A DNA stretch of 56,030 bases from Bordetella parapertussis (GTDB taxonomy: Bacteria; Pseudomonadota; Gammaproteobacteria; Burkholderiales; SG8-39): positions 1 to 56,030 of the forward strand of contig CAMDFL010000004.1 in NCBI GenBank assembly GCA_945897475.1, read 5' to 3'. The notes beneath the pieces were generated by a model that was not told the DNA's origin, did not search any database, and saw only the letters and a program-made list of their open reading frames with translations. Shown here piece after piece: positions 1 to 7,470 of the stretch (position 1 is the stretch's first letter; each line of letters opens with the position of its first letter). Made by a program: the position numbers and the translations under genes.

Positions 1-369
1 CAGCCGATCTACGATCTCATATCGCCGCGCGTCTCAATAGGCCGCGTTGCCCTGATCGGCGACGCGGCATTCGTTGCGCGCCCGCATGTGGCCACCGGCA
101 TCACCAAGGCGGCGCTCGATGCCCAGTGCCTGGTGGATTCGCTGTTGGAGGCCGGTGGGGACATTGATGCCGGTCTCGCAGCGCATAACCAGAAGCAGCA
201 GCCTTTCGGACGATCGCTGGTTGAGCGTGCGCAACTGCTCGGCAGCTATCTTGAGACCGGGTCAAAATCTGCCGAGGAACAAGGCGTCGCCGATCATCAC
301 CGCCGCCCCGAGGTCATCCTGCGTGAATACGGCGCGGCGGGTTCCATCCACGAGATGGGCCGCGCTTGA
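1..369 (+). CDS. FAD-dependent monooxygenase, C-terminal part (cut by window edge)
   Basis: Open from the first base in frame 1 to a TGA at 367-369, so the N-terminal FAD-binding region lies outside the window. The visible part carries the second FAD motif of the p-hydroxybenzoate hydroxylase-like family, seen as RVALIGDAAFVARPHVATG, in which the GD pair contacts the FAD ribityl chain, followed by the usual helix (TKAALDAQCLVDSL). The ARPHVATG variant recalls 2,6-dihydroxypyridine hydroxylase-like enzymes, so an aromatic or heteroaromatic substrate is plausible but not shown. The stop overlaps the start of the following MFS transporter, which suggests translational coupling and a shared catabolic role. 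Family call is firm; substrate is unknown. Confidence 0.85.
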   Translation, partial: QPIYDLISPRVSIGRVALIGDAAFVARPHVATGITKAALDAQCLVDSLLEAGGDIDAGLAAHNQKQQPFGRSLVERAQLLGSYLETGSKSAEEQGVADHHRRPEVILREYGAAGSIHEMGRA

Positions 370-1601
370 TCGCGGCGCCGGGTTCCGGGCGCTGGCTCCT
401 GCTGCTATGCGCCTGCCGAGCGCTCTCGGCCACCTGGTTTGTTGCCTACTCGGCGGTGTTGCCGCTGGTGCGCGAAGATTGGGATCTGTCGGCGCGCGAC
501 GCGGGAATGATTCAGGGCGCGTTTCATCTTGGCTATCTTGCGTCATTGTTTGCGGTCGGCCTGATTGCCGATCGATTCGGCGCGAAGCGCGCCTTACTGG
601 TAACGGGCGTTGCGGGCCTGTTGAGCCCGATCGCCTTCGTGTATCTGGTTGAGGGCTTCTGGTCGGCCTTATGGCTGCACGCGCTCACCGGCCTGACCCA
701 GGGCGGCTTCTACACACCACTCCTAGCCATGGTGAGTGAACATGTGGCGCGCGAGCGACGCGGGCGGGCGATGGGATACCTGATTGCCGCCTCGAGCACC
801 GGCTACGCGCTCGCGCTTGCGGTGGCGGGTCTGGTGCTGACCATCGCCGATTGGCGCGCGGCGCTTGCCGCCGTGGCGATACTGCCGGCGCTATCCTGGT
901 TGGTCGCGCTGGTGGCGATGCGGGCCACGCCCAATATTGTGCACCCACGGCCCGACGGACATAGCGTGTTTGCCTCGATCCCGGCCGTATGGCGCAATCG
1001 CCGCGGCATGCTCTCGGTGTGGGGGTATTCATGTCACAGTTGGGAACTGCTTGGACTGTGGGCGTGGTTGCCCGCGTTTCTCACCGCCGCGCTGATGATC
1101 AATGGCAGCGGCGCCGGGGAGGCGGCGGCGATCGGTCTGTGGCTTGCGGCCTTGACTTATGTGGCGAACATCGCCGGATCGATCACCGGCGGGATCATGG
1201 CGGACCGTTGGGGACGCACGCAAGCGATCCTGCTTTGGTCGTGCGTGAGTCTCGCGATGTCGTTTACGATCGGCTGGATGATCGCCTTGCCGCTGCTGCT
1301 GCTGGTTGCCATCGCCTGCCTGTATAACTTTGCCGCCATCGCCGATTCGTCGGTGCACTCGACCGTAATCGCCGAAAGCGTGCCGCCGCACATTCTGGGC
1401 GCGGCCTATGCGGTGCGCTCGGTGGTGGGGTTCGGCGCGGGGGTGGTCAGTCCGGTGGTGTTTGGCTGGGCGCTGGATCTGGCGGGAGGCGGCAGGAGTT
1501 CCGGCGATTCATTTGCCTGGGGAGTCGCCTGGATGACATTGGGCTTGGGCGGGCTGCTGGGGCCGCTGGCGACTTGGCGATTGCAGAAACTCGAGCGATG
1601 A
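366..1601 (+). CDS. MFS transporter
   Basis: A 411-residue protein with about twelve hydrophobic segments. The loop after segment 2 reads GLIADRFGAKRALLV, the typical major facilitator D-R-x-G-(R/K)-R signature, and a second copy occurs mid-protein as GGIMADRWGRTQAILLW, which marks the start of the second six-helix bundle. The chosen start is TTG at 366, overlapping the monooxygenase stop; no better in-frame ATG lies near the first membrane segment. Coupling to an aromatic-type monooxygenase suggests uptake of an organic acid or aromatic substrate, but the substrate cannot be read from sequence. Located in the inner membrane. Confidence 0.9.
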   Translation: MIAAPGSGRWLLLLCACRALSATWFVAYSAVLPLVREDWDLSARDAGMIQGAFHLGYLASLFAVGLIADRFGAKRALLVTGVAGLLSPIAFVYLVEGFWSALWLHALTGLTQGGFYTPLLAMVSEHVARERRGRAMGYLIAASSTGYALALAVAGLVLTIADWRAALAAVAILPALSWLVALVAMRATPNIVHPRPDGHSVFASIPAVWRNRRGMLSVWGYSCHSWELLGLWAWLPAFLTAALMINGSGAGEAAAIGLWLAALTYVANIAGSITGGIMADRWGRTQAILLWSCVSLAMSFTIGWMIALPLLLLVAIACLYNFAAIADSSVHSTVIAESVPPHILGAAYAVRSVVGFGAGVVSPVVFGWALDLAGGGRSSGDSFAWGVAWMTLGLGGLLGPLATWRLQKLER

Positions 1602-1723
1602 GCGCATTGATGTCCGTGGTCGCCGGCGCGGTGATCGGCAATGGAATCGCACAACCGTCGACCAGGGGGCACGAGGTGATTGCGTGGACCGAATACCAGT
1701 TCGAATCGCATTACGCCGCATAG
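1598..1723 (+). pseudogene. N-terminal stub resembling 3-hydroxyacyl-CoA dehydrogenase
   Basis: A 41-codon frame starting ATGA-fashion on the MFS stop. Its residues 7-29 (VVAGAVIGNGIAQ...RGHEVIAW) match the first beta-alpha-beta of the 3-hydroxyacyl-CoA dehydrogenase NAD-binding fold, which usually reads VIGAGxIGxGIA...GHEV. The glycine pattern is already damaged and the frame runs out after about 35 codons into the 3' end of the toxin-antitoxin pair on the other strand. I read it as the beginning of a third catabolic gene whose body was lost when the toxin-antitoxin cassette arrived. The similarity is short, so chance is possible. Confidence 0.5.
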
Positions 1724-1935
1724 CGCTGAATTTCCACTTCCACATGGCGATGGGCGGTTTTGTCGGCATCGGCGTAAACCCGGCGGGCGACGGGTTCGCT
1801 CAGGTAGTACTCGCCGCAGTCTTCGCAAATTTCAGCGGGAACATCACGAATTACCACCACAGTGTTTTCGCGTTGCAGAGTAACGGTGGCGACTCCGGGT
1901 TGGGTATGGCCGGTCTTGCAGATGGTGCATTTCAT
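1711..1935 (-). CDS. MqsA/YgiT-type zinc-finger antitoxin
   Basis: A 74-residue protein (ATG at 1935) with two CxxC knuckles, CTIC near residue 3 and CEDC near residue 38, that bind one zinc, as in the N-terminal domain of MqsA. The tail (YYLSEPVARRVYADADK) matches the YgiT-type domain. It lacks the C-terminal Xre-like HTH of full-length E. coli MqsA, so DNA binding is not assured. It follows the DUF4258 gene with a one-base overlap (TGATG) and has an AAGGAG ribosome site inside the upstream gene. This toxin-first, antitoxin-second order is the same as mqsR-mqsA. A GTG one codon upstream is an alternative start. Confidence 0.8.
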   Translation of the reverse strand: MKCTICKTGHTQPGVATVTLQRENTVVVIRDVPAEICEDCGEYYLSEPVARRVYADADKTAHRHVEVEIQRYAA

Positions 1936-2219
1936 CACGCTCTCCTTTTCTTGAATTCCTCATCCCAAATCACGGGTTCAGGCCGATAAATCGTAACGAT
2001 ATGGCAGTCACCGGTTGCCGGGTCGTGCGCAACAACCGCGTGAACCGGCAGGCCTCCATGGAACCCCAATAACAAGACGCAGGGGAAAGGCTGCTCGTCC
2101 GGGTAATCCGCGATGATTTCGCCGCTTGCGACAATCTGTGCCACCACATCCGGATCGAATTCGCGCTGAAACATGCGTTCGAATGCATGGCTGGAAAAAT
2201 GCAGATCCTTGCAGTCCAT
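1935..2219 (-). CDS. DUF4258 protein, likely RelE/MqsR-like toxin
   Basis: A 94-residue protein with the DUF4258 pattern: an N-terminal S-x-HA-x-ERM-x-QR helix (SSHAFERMFQREF), a central DYPDEQPFPCVLLLG strand pair, and a closing strand (CHIVTIYRPEPVIWDEEFKKRR). DUF4258 proteins are commonly found beside small zinc-finger antitoxins and are predicted RNA-cleaving toxins with a BECR-type fold; the histidine and arginine in the HAxxRMxQR helix are candidate active residues. Linked to the downstream MqsA-type antitoxin. Toxicity here is inferred from family and pairing only. Confidence 0.75.
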   Translation of the reverse strand: MDCKDLHFSSHAFERMFQREFDPDVVAQIVASGEIIADYPDEQPFPCVLLLGFHGGLPVHAVVAHDPATGDCHIVTIYRPEPVIWDEEFKKRRA

Positions 2220-2515
2220 AGCCTGTCCTTATGCAGACCACGCCGCCATGAGCATGTCATTCGCCCCATCGCGAAGTAAGTTGGAAGTCTATCACTGGGA
2301 CTACATGTCTCGAACGCTCGATCCGCAGCCTTTTTGATAGCCTGTCCAAGGCGACAGTATCGAAATCTACACGGTACTGCTCACTCGGGACGCGGGGTAT
2401 AGTGCTTTTTGCCTATGCCGGAATAGAAGAGGCAAATCCACCCGGCGAATGATGACTTTGCCATGGTTTCACGTAAATCAGATTGCAGGTAAATTCTGAT
2501 GAACGGGGGGTCACA

Positions 2516-2632
2516 ATGGGCAAGTAAGAGGAAGTTCCAAATCGGCAGTACACGGGTGAGTTCAAGGTAGAGGCAGTCAGTTTGGACGAATCGATTGGCA
2601 AAGGGCGCGAAACGCGCGCTCGTTAAGAACGC
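2516..2632 (+). pseudogene. Transposase OrfA remnant (IS3-type)
   Basis: In one frame the stretch from 2516 begins ATG GGC AAG and hits a stop at 2525. It then reads QYTGEFKVEAVSLDESIG, the characteristic N-terminus of IS3-family OrfA proteins (YTxEFKxEAVxL), before losing similarity and stopping at 2630-2632. Only about 25 recognisable residues survive, with an in-frame stop, and no OrfB or clear terminal repeats were seen. It abuts the Fic-like scrap that follows. The 2220-2515 stretch upstream holds no gene I can support. Confidence 0.6.
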
Positions 2633-2798
2633 GATCGGCCATCTGATGCCTCGCTTCACAATTGGCGAACTCGCCCGGGTCTGCAAGGGCATCAGCCGAA
2701 AAACATTCGCACGGGCGCTAAGGGATCTGCAAGTGGAAGGGGCAGTTCGATGTCTGGGGCGCGGTCCCGATGCCCAATGGGAGCGGCTTGAACGATGA
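2595..2798 (+). pseudogene. Winged-helix C-terminal scrap, Fic-protein-like
   Basis: A 67-codon frame opening at TTG 2595. Residues 20-60 (RFTIGELARVCKGISRKTFARALRDLQVEGAVRCLGRGPDAQW) form a winged helix of the kind found at the C-terminus of many Fic/DOC-family AMP-transferases, with a recognition helix (SRKTFARALRDL) and wing (GRGPDAQW). No Fic core motif HPFxxGNGR lies upstream; instead the sequence switches to the transposase remnant. It is best read as the 3' end of a Fic gene cut by an insertion. A stand-alone small regulator is an alternative, but there is no convincing ribosome site. Confidence 0.45.
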
Positions 2799-2875
2799 GC
2801 GCATGTATAGGAAACAACCATGTTTGCTGACCTAGTAATGGGGTCAACTATAAAGCGACGTTTTTATCTCTCTCA

Positions 2876-5800
2876 ATGAAAATCCTCGAATACATCGGCC
2901 TGGACACCTCGCGCGTGAAGGCCGGCTATCAAAAGGTGACCGAGGCCATTGCCCGCCGCGACTTTCGCGCCGCGCAGGTGAAAAAGCTCGCCAATCTCAG
3001 CCATGGCAAGTTCTACCGGGCCAAGCTGGACGGCGCCGATCGGTTGCTGTTTTCCCTGGTGCGCCATGGCGACGAGGTGTGCGCCTTGATGCTGGAGGTG
3101 ATCGCCAATCACGACTACGAAAAATCGCGCTTTCTGCGCGGGGCGGCGATCGATGAGTCGAAAATTCCCGACATCGACGCTGATGAAGCGATCAAGGAAG
3201 CAGAGCCGGTGCGCTATCTGCATCCGGATCGCACGGCGATTCACCTGCTCGATAAACCCATCTCTTTCGACGATACCCAGGACACTATCTTCCATCTGCC
3301 GCCGCCCCTGATCGTGGTGGGCAGCGCCGGCAGCGGCAAGACGGCGCTCACGCTGGAGAAGATGAAGCGCGTGGAAGGCGGGGTGCTCTATGTCACCCAA
3401 TCGGCCTATCTTGCTCAGAGTGCCCGCGACCTGTATTACGCCAATGGCTTCGAGCACGCCGCGCAGGAGGCCGTGTTCCTTTCCTACCGTGAGTTCGTCG
3501 AATCGATTCGCGTGCCGGCGGGGCGCGAGGCCGCTTGGCGCGACTTCGCCGCCTGGTTTACACGTATGCGGCAGACGTTCAAGGAGTTCGACGGCCACCA
3601 GGTGTTCGAGGAGATTCGCGGGGTCATCGCAGCCGGGGCCGGTGGCCTACTTTCACGCGAGGACTACCGGCTGCTTGGCGTGCGCCAGTCCATCTTCCCC
3701 GAGGCGCAGCGCGACGCAATGTACGACATCTTCGAGAAATATCGCTCTTGGCTCGCGGAGGCGAAGCTCTACGATCTCAACCTGATCGCGCAGGAATGGC
3801 AGGGGCTCGCCGCGCCGCGTTACGATTTTATTGTTATCGACGAAGTGCAGGACATCACCACCATTCAGCTTGCGCTGGTGCTGGCGACCCTGAAGAACCC
3901 CGCGCACTTTCTGCTTTGCGGTGACTCCAACCAGATCGTGCATCCCAATTTTTTCTCCTGGGGGCAGGTGAAGAGCCTGTTCTGGAAAGACGCGCAACTC
4001 GCCGATCGCCAGGAATTGCGGATACTTACCGCCAACTTTCGCAATGGACTGGAAGCAACGCGTGTCGCCAACCAGTTGCTGAAAATCAAGCAGCGGCGCT
4101 TCGGCTCCATTGATCGCGAGAGCAATCACCTGGTGCAGGCCGTCGGTTCCGAGCCCGGGCAGGTCGCGCTCATGTTCGATCGGGACACCACCAAGCGCGA
4201 GCTCGACCAGAAGACCCGCAAGTCCACCCAATTCGCGGTGCTGGTCATGCGCGACGAAGAAAAGGTCGAGGCAAGAAAGCACTTCGCCACGCCCTTGTTG
4301 TTCTCCATCCATGAAGCCAAGGGACTTGAATACGAGAACATCGTTCTCTATCGTTTCATTTCCGACCACCGCGCCGAATTCAGCGAAATTACGCAAGGAG
4401 TCGCCAAGGCAGATCTTGCTATTGAAGAGCTGGATTACCGGCGGGGCAAGGACAAGAGCGACAAGTCACTGGAGGTGTACAAGTTTTTCGTCAACGCCCT
4501 GTACGTGGCGCTGACGCGCGCGATCAAGAACGTCTATGTCATTGAATCGGATACCGGGCATCCGCTTTTCGGCCTGCTCGACCTGAGCATGGGCGAAGCC
4601 CAGGTCGAGGCCAGGCAATCCACCCTGGATGACTGGCAACGCGAAGCGCGCAAGCTCGAACTCCAGGGCAAGCAGGAACAGGCCGAGGCTATCCGCCGCG
4701 ACATCCTCGCGCAGGCGCAAGTGCCTTGGCCGGTGCTGGATGAGACCAAATTGAACCAGCTTCTCATCAAGGTGTTTCGCGAACAGGCGCCCGGCGGCAA
4801 GCTGCGACAGCAATTGCTCGAGTACGCCACTTGTTTCGATGAACCGGAGTTGGCGGCGTCGCTGGCGAGGGAGGCAAATTTCGGAAACGTGGAGAGCTTC
4901 CCGCAGCAACGCGTCACGATGGGACGCAAGTCCTACCTTGCGTATTTTTCGAGCCGGACGCGCGACATCCTGAGGCAGTGCGAACAGTACGGCGTCGAGC
5001 ATCGCCTGCCGATGAACCAGACGCCGTTGATGGCTGCCGCCGCCGCAGGGAACGTGGCTCTGGTCGAGGCCTTGCTTGAACGCGGCGCGGACCGCGAGGC
5101 GGCCGATCACTACGGCTATAACGCCCTGCACTGGGCGCTGCGCGAAGCCTTCGTCGATGCGAAGTTCGCGCGCGGTCCGTTCGCCGCGCTCTACGAACTG
5201 CTCGCCCCGGCAAGCATCGACGTCAATAGCGGCGACCGACTGGTGCGCATCGACCGGCATTTGTCCGAGTATTTTCTGTTTCAGACTTTTTGGACACTGT
5301 TCAAATCGCGCTTCACCCATCCGCAGCGACGTGAGCTCGGCGCGTTCGAGACCCAGGCTATCCTGGAAGCATGGCGGCACCTTCCCGCCAATGTAGTGCG
5401 CCCCGAGCGCAGCAAGCGCCAGCATTTGTCCGGCGTGCTTGCCCGCAATGAGGTGAAACGCGAATATGCCTACAACCGGGCGCTGTTCGTGCGCGTAGCC
5501 CAGGGCTGGTACCAGTTCAATCCCAGGTTGCAGGTGCGCCATCGCCAGGGCAATGATGAGCAGTGGACGCCGATCTATACAGCCCTCAATTTGCCCCTGA
5601 TTAACGAGTTCGCCAGCGATAATGATTGGGAAAGCGCCGCCGAACGCCTGGGTGAATTTCTAGTCATGGCGGGGCTGCCGGAGCGCACCATTCCGATTGC
5701 GGCCGAACGCGCGGTTGCGAGGCGGGAAGCGCTGTACCGGCGGCGGGAAGAACAGGAGGCCGCGGCGCGCGCCGCACTCGAACGCAACTGGCAGAAACAG

Positions 5801-5917
5801 CCGGCCATTTCTCCGCAATCGCTGTCGGTGGACGAACCGAAGTGGGGAACCAAAGAGGCCAAGCGCAGGGAGATAGAGCGGATACGCATGGAAATTGAGG
5901 AGCGCAAGAAGCACTGA
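2876..5917 (+). CDS. Superfamily 1 (UvrD-like) helicase with RelE-like N-terminus and ankyrin segment
   Basis: A 1013-residue protein. Visible helicase motifs are Walker A GSAGSGKT (149-156), Walker B FIVIDEVQD (318-326), motif III LLCGDSNQI, motif IV LTANFRN, motif V FSIHEAKGLE (476-485) and motif VI NALYVALTRA (540-549). This set marks a UvrD/Rep-type ATPase acting on nucleic acid. Residues about 20-100 (ending MLEVIANHDYEKSRFL) look like the RelE/ParE-type fold found ahead of some UvrD-like ATPases; this is inference. Residues about 713-760 (NQTPLMAAAAAGNVALVEALLERGAD) are ankyrin-like. The C-terminus is charged and probably coiled. It is neither UvrD nor Rep. Neighbouring toxin-antitoxin, Fic and transposase scraps suggest a defence or mobile setting, but no function is proven. 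Confidence 0.85.
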   Translation: MKILEYIGLDTSRVKAGYQKVTEAIARRDFRAAQVKKLANLSHGKFYRAKLDGADRLLFSLVRHGDEVCALMLEVIANHDYEKSRFLRGAAIDESKIPDIDADEAIKEAEPVRYLHPDRTAIHLLDKPISFDDTQDTIFHLPPPLIVVGSAGSGKTALTLEKMKRVEGGVLYVTQSAYLAQSARDLYYANGFEHAAQEAVFLSYREFVESIRVPAGREAAWRDFAAWFTRMRQTFKEFDGHQVFEEIRGVIAAGAGGLLSREDYRLLGVRQSIFPEAQRDAMYDIFEKYRSWLAEAKLYDLNLIAQEWQGLAAPRYDFIVIDEVQDITTIQLALVLATLKNPAHFLLCGDSNQIVHPNFFSWGQVKSLFWKDAQLADRQELRILTANFRNGLEATRVANQLLKIKQRRFGSIDRESNHLVQAVGSEPGQVALMFDRDTTKRELDQKTRKSTQFAVLVMRDEEKVEARKHFATPLLFSIHEAKGLEYENIVLYRFISDHRAEFSEITQGVAKADLAIEELDYRRGKDKSDKSLEVYKFFVNALYVALTRAIKNVYVIESDTGHPLFGLLDLSMGEAQVEARQSTLDDWQREARKLELQGKQEQAEAIRRDILAQAQVPWPVLDETKLNQLLIKVFREQAPGGKLRQQLLEYATCFDEPELAASLAREANFGNVESFPQQRVTMGRKSYLAYFSSRTRDILRQCEQYGVEHRLPMNQTPLMAAAAAGNVALVEALLERGADREAADHYGYNALHWALREAFVDAKFARGPFAALYELLAPASIDVNSGDRLVRIDRHLSEYFLFQTFWTLFKSRFTHPQRRELGAFETQAILEAWRHLPANVVRPERSKRQHLSGVLARNEVKREYAYNRALFVRVAQGWYQFNPRLQVRHRQGNDEQWTPIYTALNLPLINEFASDNDWESAAERLGEFLVMAGLPERTIPIAAERAVARREALYRRREEQEAAARAALERNWQKQPAISPQSLSVDEPKWGTKEAKRREIERIRMEIEERKKH

Positions 5918-5951
5918 CTTGGTAGTGAAATTGACAAGGAGGCATTCGGCC

Positions 5952-6533
5952 ATGCCAACGCTGGAAGAGCGCAACAAAGCCGTGGTGCTGCGGTTGAAGG
6001 ACGAGATCAGCAGCCAGGGAAAATTCGAAGTCAGCGGCGAAATCATGGCGCCCGGCTTCCGGCCCAAACGCCAGGGGATGCACAACCTTATCCAGAATGC
6101 GAGCGGAGAGGGCTATCCCGAGCCGGGCAGCCAGATGCGCGCGGCATTTCCGGACCGCGTGGACCATATCGAATTCATCATGGGCGAGGGTGATCGCGTC
6201 GGCATGGCGTGGCGGCAAACCGGGACTCACCTGGGCAATCTTTGCGGCATCGCGCCCACGGGTCGAAAAATCGATGTCTCTGCCGCGGGATATTTCCGGG
6301 TGGAAAACGGCCTGATTGCCGAGGCCACATTCATGCTGGACGAAGCGGGAATGCTGCAGCAACTGGGCGTGCCATTGCCCGCGCGCAAGGATGGCCGCTA
6401 TTTTGTGCCGCCGGCAACAGGCGAAGGCGAAACACCGCGCGCCGTGATCTCGGCGACGAATTGGGATTGCTGCTACAGACCGATGCCTTGTCGGCGTTGT
6501 CAGGCAACGCGCCGTAAAGTATCTTGTGCCTGA
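5952..6533 (+). CDS. SnoaL-like polyketide cyclase / NTF2-fold protein
   Basis: A 193-residue protein. ATG 5952 is chosen because an AAGGAGG site sits eight bases upstream. The pattern GMHNLIQNASGEGYPEPGSQMRAAFPDRVDHIEFIMGEGDRVGMAWRQTGTH...IDVSAAGYFRVENGLIAEATFMLDEAGMLQQLG follows the SnoaL ester-cyclase family: a cone-shaped fold that binds small hydrophobic ligands. Typical members are about 130-150 residues. Here the last 40 residues (from about RYFVPPA) are unlike the family and rich in Cys and Arg, which may reflect a frameshifted or fused tail. Enzyme activity cannot be assigned from this. Confidence 0.75.
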   Translation: MPTLEERNKAVVLRLKDEISSQGKFEVSGEIMAPGFRPKRQGMHNLIQNASGEGYPEPGSQMRAAFPDRVDHIEFIMGEGDRVGMAWRQTGTHLGNLCGIAPTGRKIDVSAAGYFRVENGLIAEATFMLDEAGMLQQLGVPLPARKDGRYFVPPATGEGETPRAVISATNWDCCYRPMPCRRCQATRRKVSCA

Positions 6534-6569
6534 CTTATCCGTTCGCGGGAAGCCAAAAGAGGAGGCCTA

Positions 6570-6785
6570 ATGAATCGCGCATCCCACACTCTGCTCACCG
6601 GCCGAATCCACATGGCAATGAGTTCGGTGTCTTCGATGTCGGTGCAGATACGCGCAGGCAAGCTCCGTGTATTGGCGGTGAGTGGTTGCATCAACAATAT
6701 TGCCGGTTTCGTTTTCAGCCTGCCGATACAAGCCAATTACAGACATGAAATGAAATGCGCGGGTCGGGGACAATTACGGCATTGA
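6570..6785 (+). pseudogene. Fragment of a Bug/TctC-type solute-binding protein (internal piece)
   Basis: Residues 8-39 of the frame (TLLTGRIHMAMSSVSSMSVQIRAGKLRVLAVSG) match the internal signature of Bug receptors, which usually reads LLxGxxxxxFxxxxxxxPxIKAGKLRxLAVTG. Neither the signal peptide nor the PEVPT-containing C-terminal half is present, and similarity ends at about 6698. An AGAGGAG sequence lies just before the ATG, so the scrap may still be translated. Two further Bug C-terminal scraps lie at about 10.68 and 11.02 kb. Confidence 0.6.
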
Positions 6786-7441
6786 GGTGGGCCGCGGCAT
6801 GGCCCGATGCGCTGGCATTCGTGACGGGGCTGGCGGTGGCGTGGCTGTTGGAGTGGCGCACGGGGGACCTGGTGTGGAGTATGTGGCTGTCCAGCCTGGT
6901 GGTCGGCTACGCAATGATCGTGCAGGGCGCATTCGCCCCGGCGGTTCTGGGATTTCGCGAAGGTTGCGTGCCGGCGGCATTATTCGCAGTGGTAAGCGGC
7001 GTGGCGACGCTGGCATTTTTTACCCTGCACTTTGGGATGTTTCACTTTGGCCAGGCGGCGTTCTTGATTGATTTTTTTCCGCTTGGCGAGCGTGGACAAA
7101 CCGGCGATTTTGAACACTTGATGCAGGCGCTGCTGCGTTACTGGTGGTTTGTTCCGGCGGCGGCCTTGGCCGAGCGAGGTGCATTCATTCTTCCCCCAAT
7201 GCCGCCTGCGCCGCCGCCGACATCGGTTAAAGGTACGGACATTGAAGCCCGTAAGGCGCGCCAATCCTACGGAGCGGCGCAGATGTGGCGGCCTTATATC
7301 AATGTTGTGCGCATGCACCTGTTGATATTTTTCTTTGCGTTCGCGCAATTCACCGATATCGGAAGTTTCACGGTGTACGCTGTGGCGTATGCGGCGTACT
7401 TTTTCCCTTGGCGATTATTGCGCCCGACCACCGCCACCTAG
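6755..7441 (+). CDS. DUF6498 family inner-membrane protein
   Basis: A 228-residue hydrophobic protein with about six membrane segments. The first part (WLLEWRTGDLVWSMWLSSLVVGYAMIV) and the middle FFTLHFGMFHFGQAAFLIDFF follow the DUF6498 pattern of an aromatic- and histidine-rich helix. A proline-rich loop (PPMPPAPPP) near residues 148-156 separates the last two segments. Function of the family is unknown. The start ATG at 6755 has a weak ribosome site and overlaps the end of the Bug scrap frame. It lies alone between a remnant and a convergent dehydrogenase gene. Confidence 0.7.
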   Translation: MRGSGTITALRWAAAWPDALAFVTGLAVAWLLEWRTGDLVWSMWLSSLVVGYAMIVQGAFAPAVLGFREGCVPAALFAVVSGVATLAFFTLHFGMFHFGQAAFLIDFFPLGERGQTGDFEHLMQALLRYWWFVPAAALAERGAFILPPMPPAPPPTSVKGTDIEARKARQSYGAAQMWRPYINVVRMHLLIFFFAFAQFTDIGSFTVYAVAYAAYFFPWRLLRPTTAT

Positions 7442-7470
7442 AGCGCGAACTTCACCGGCAAGCCCAAGGC

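Noticed and set aside
4466..5542. Long antisense frame of 358 codons opposite the helicase gene
   Set aside because: It is the mirror of GC-rich coding sequence in the opposite frame; it has no family pattern or ribosome site, while the plus-strand frame has all helicase motifs.
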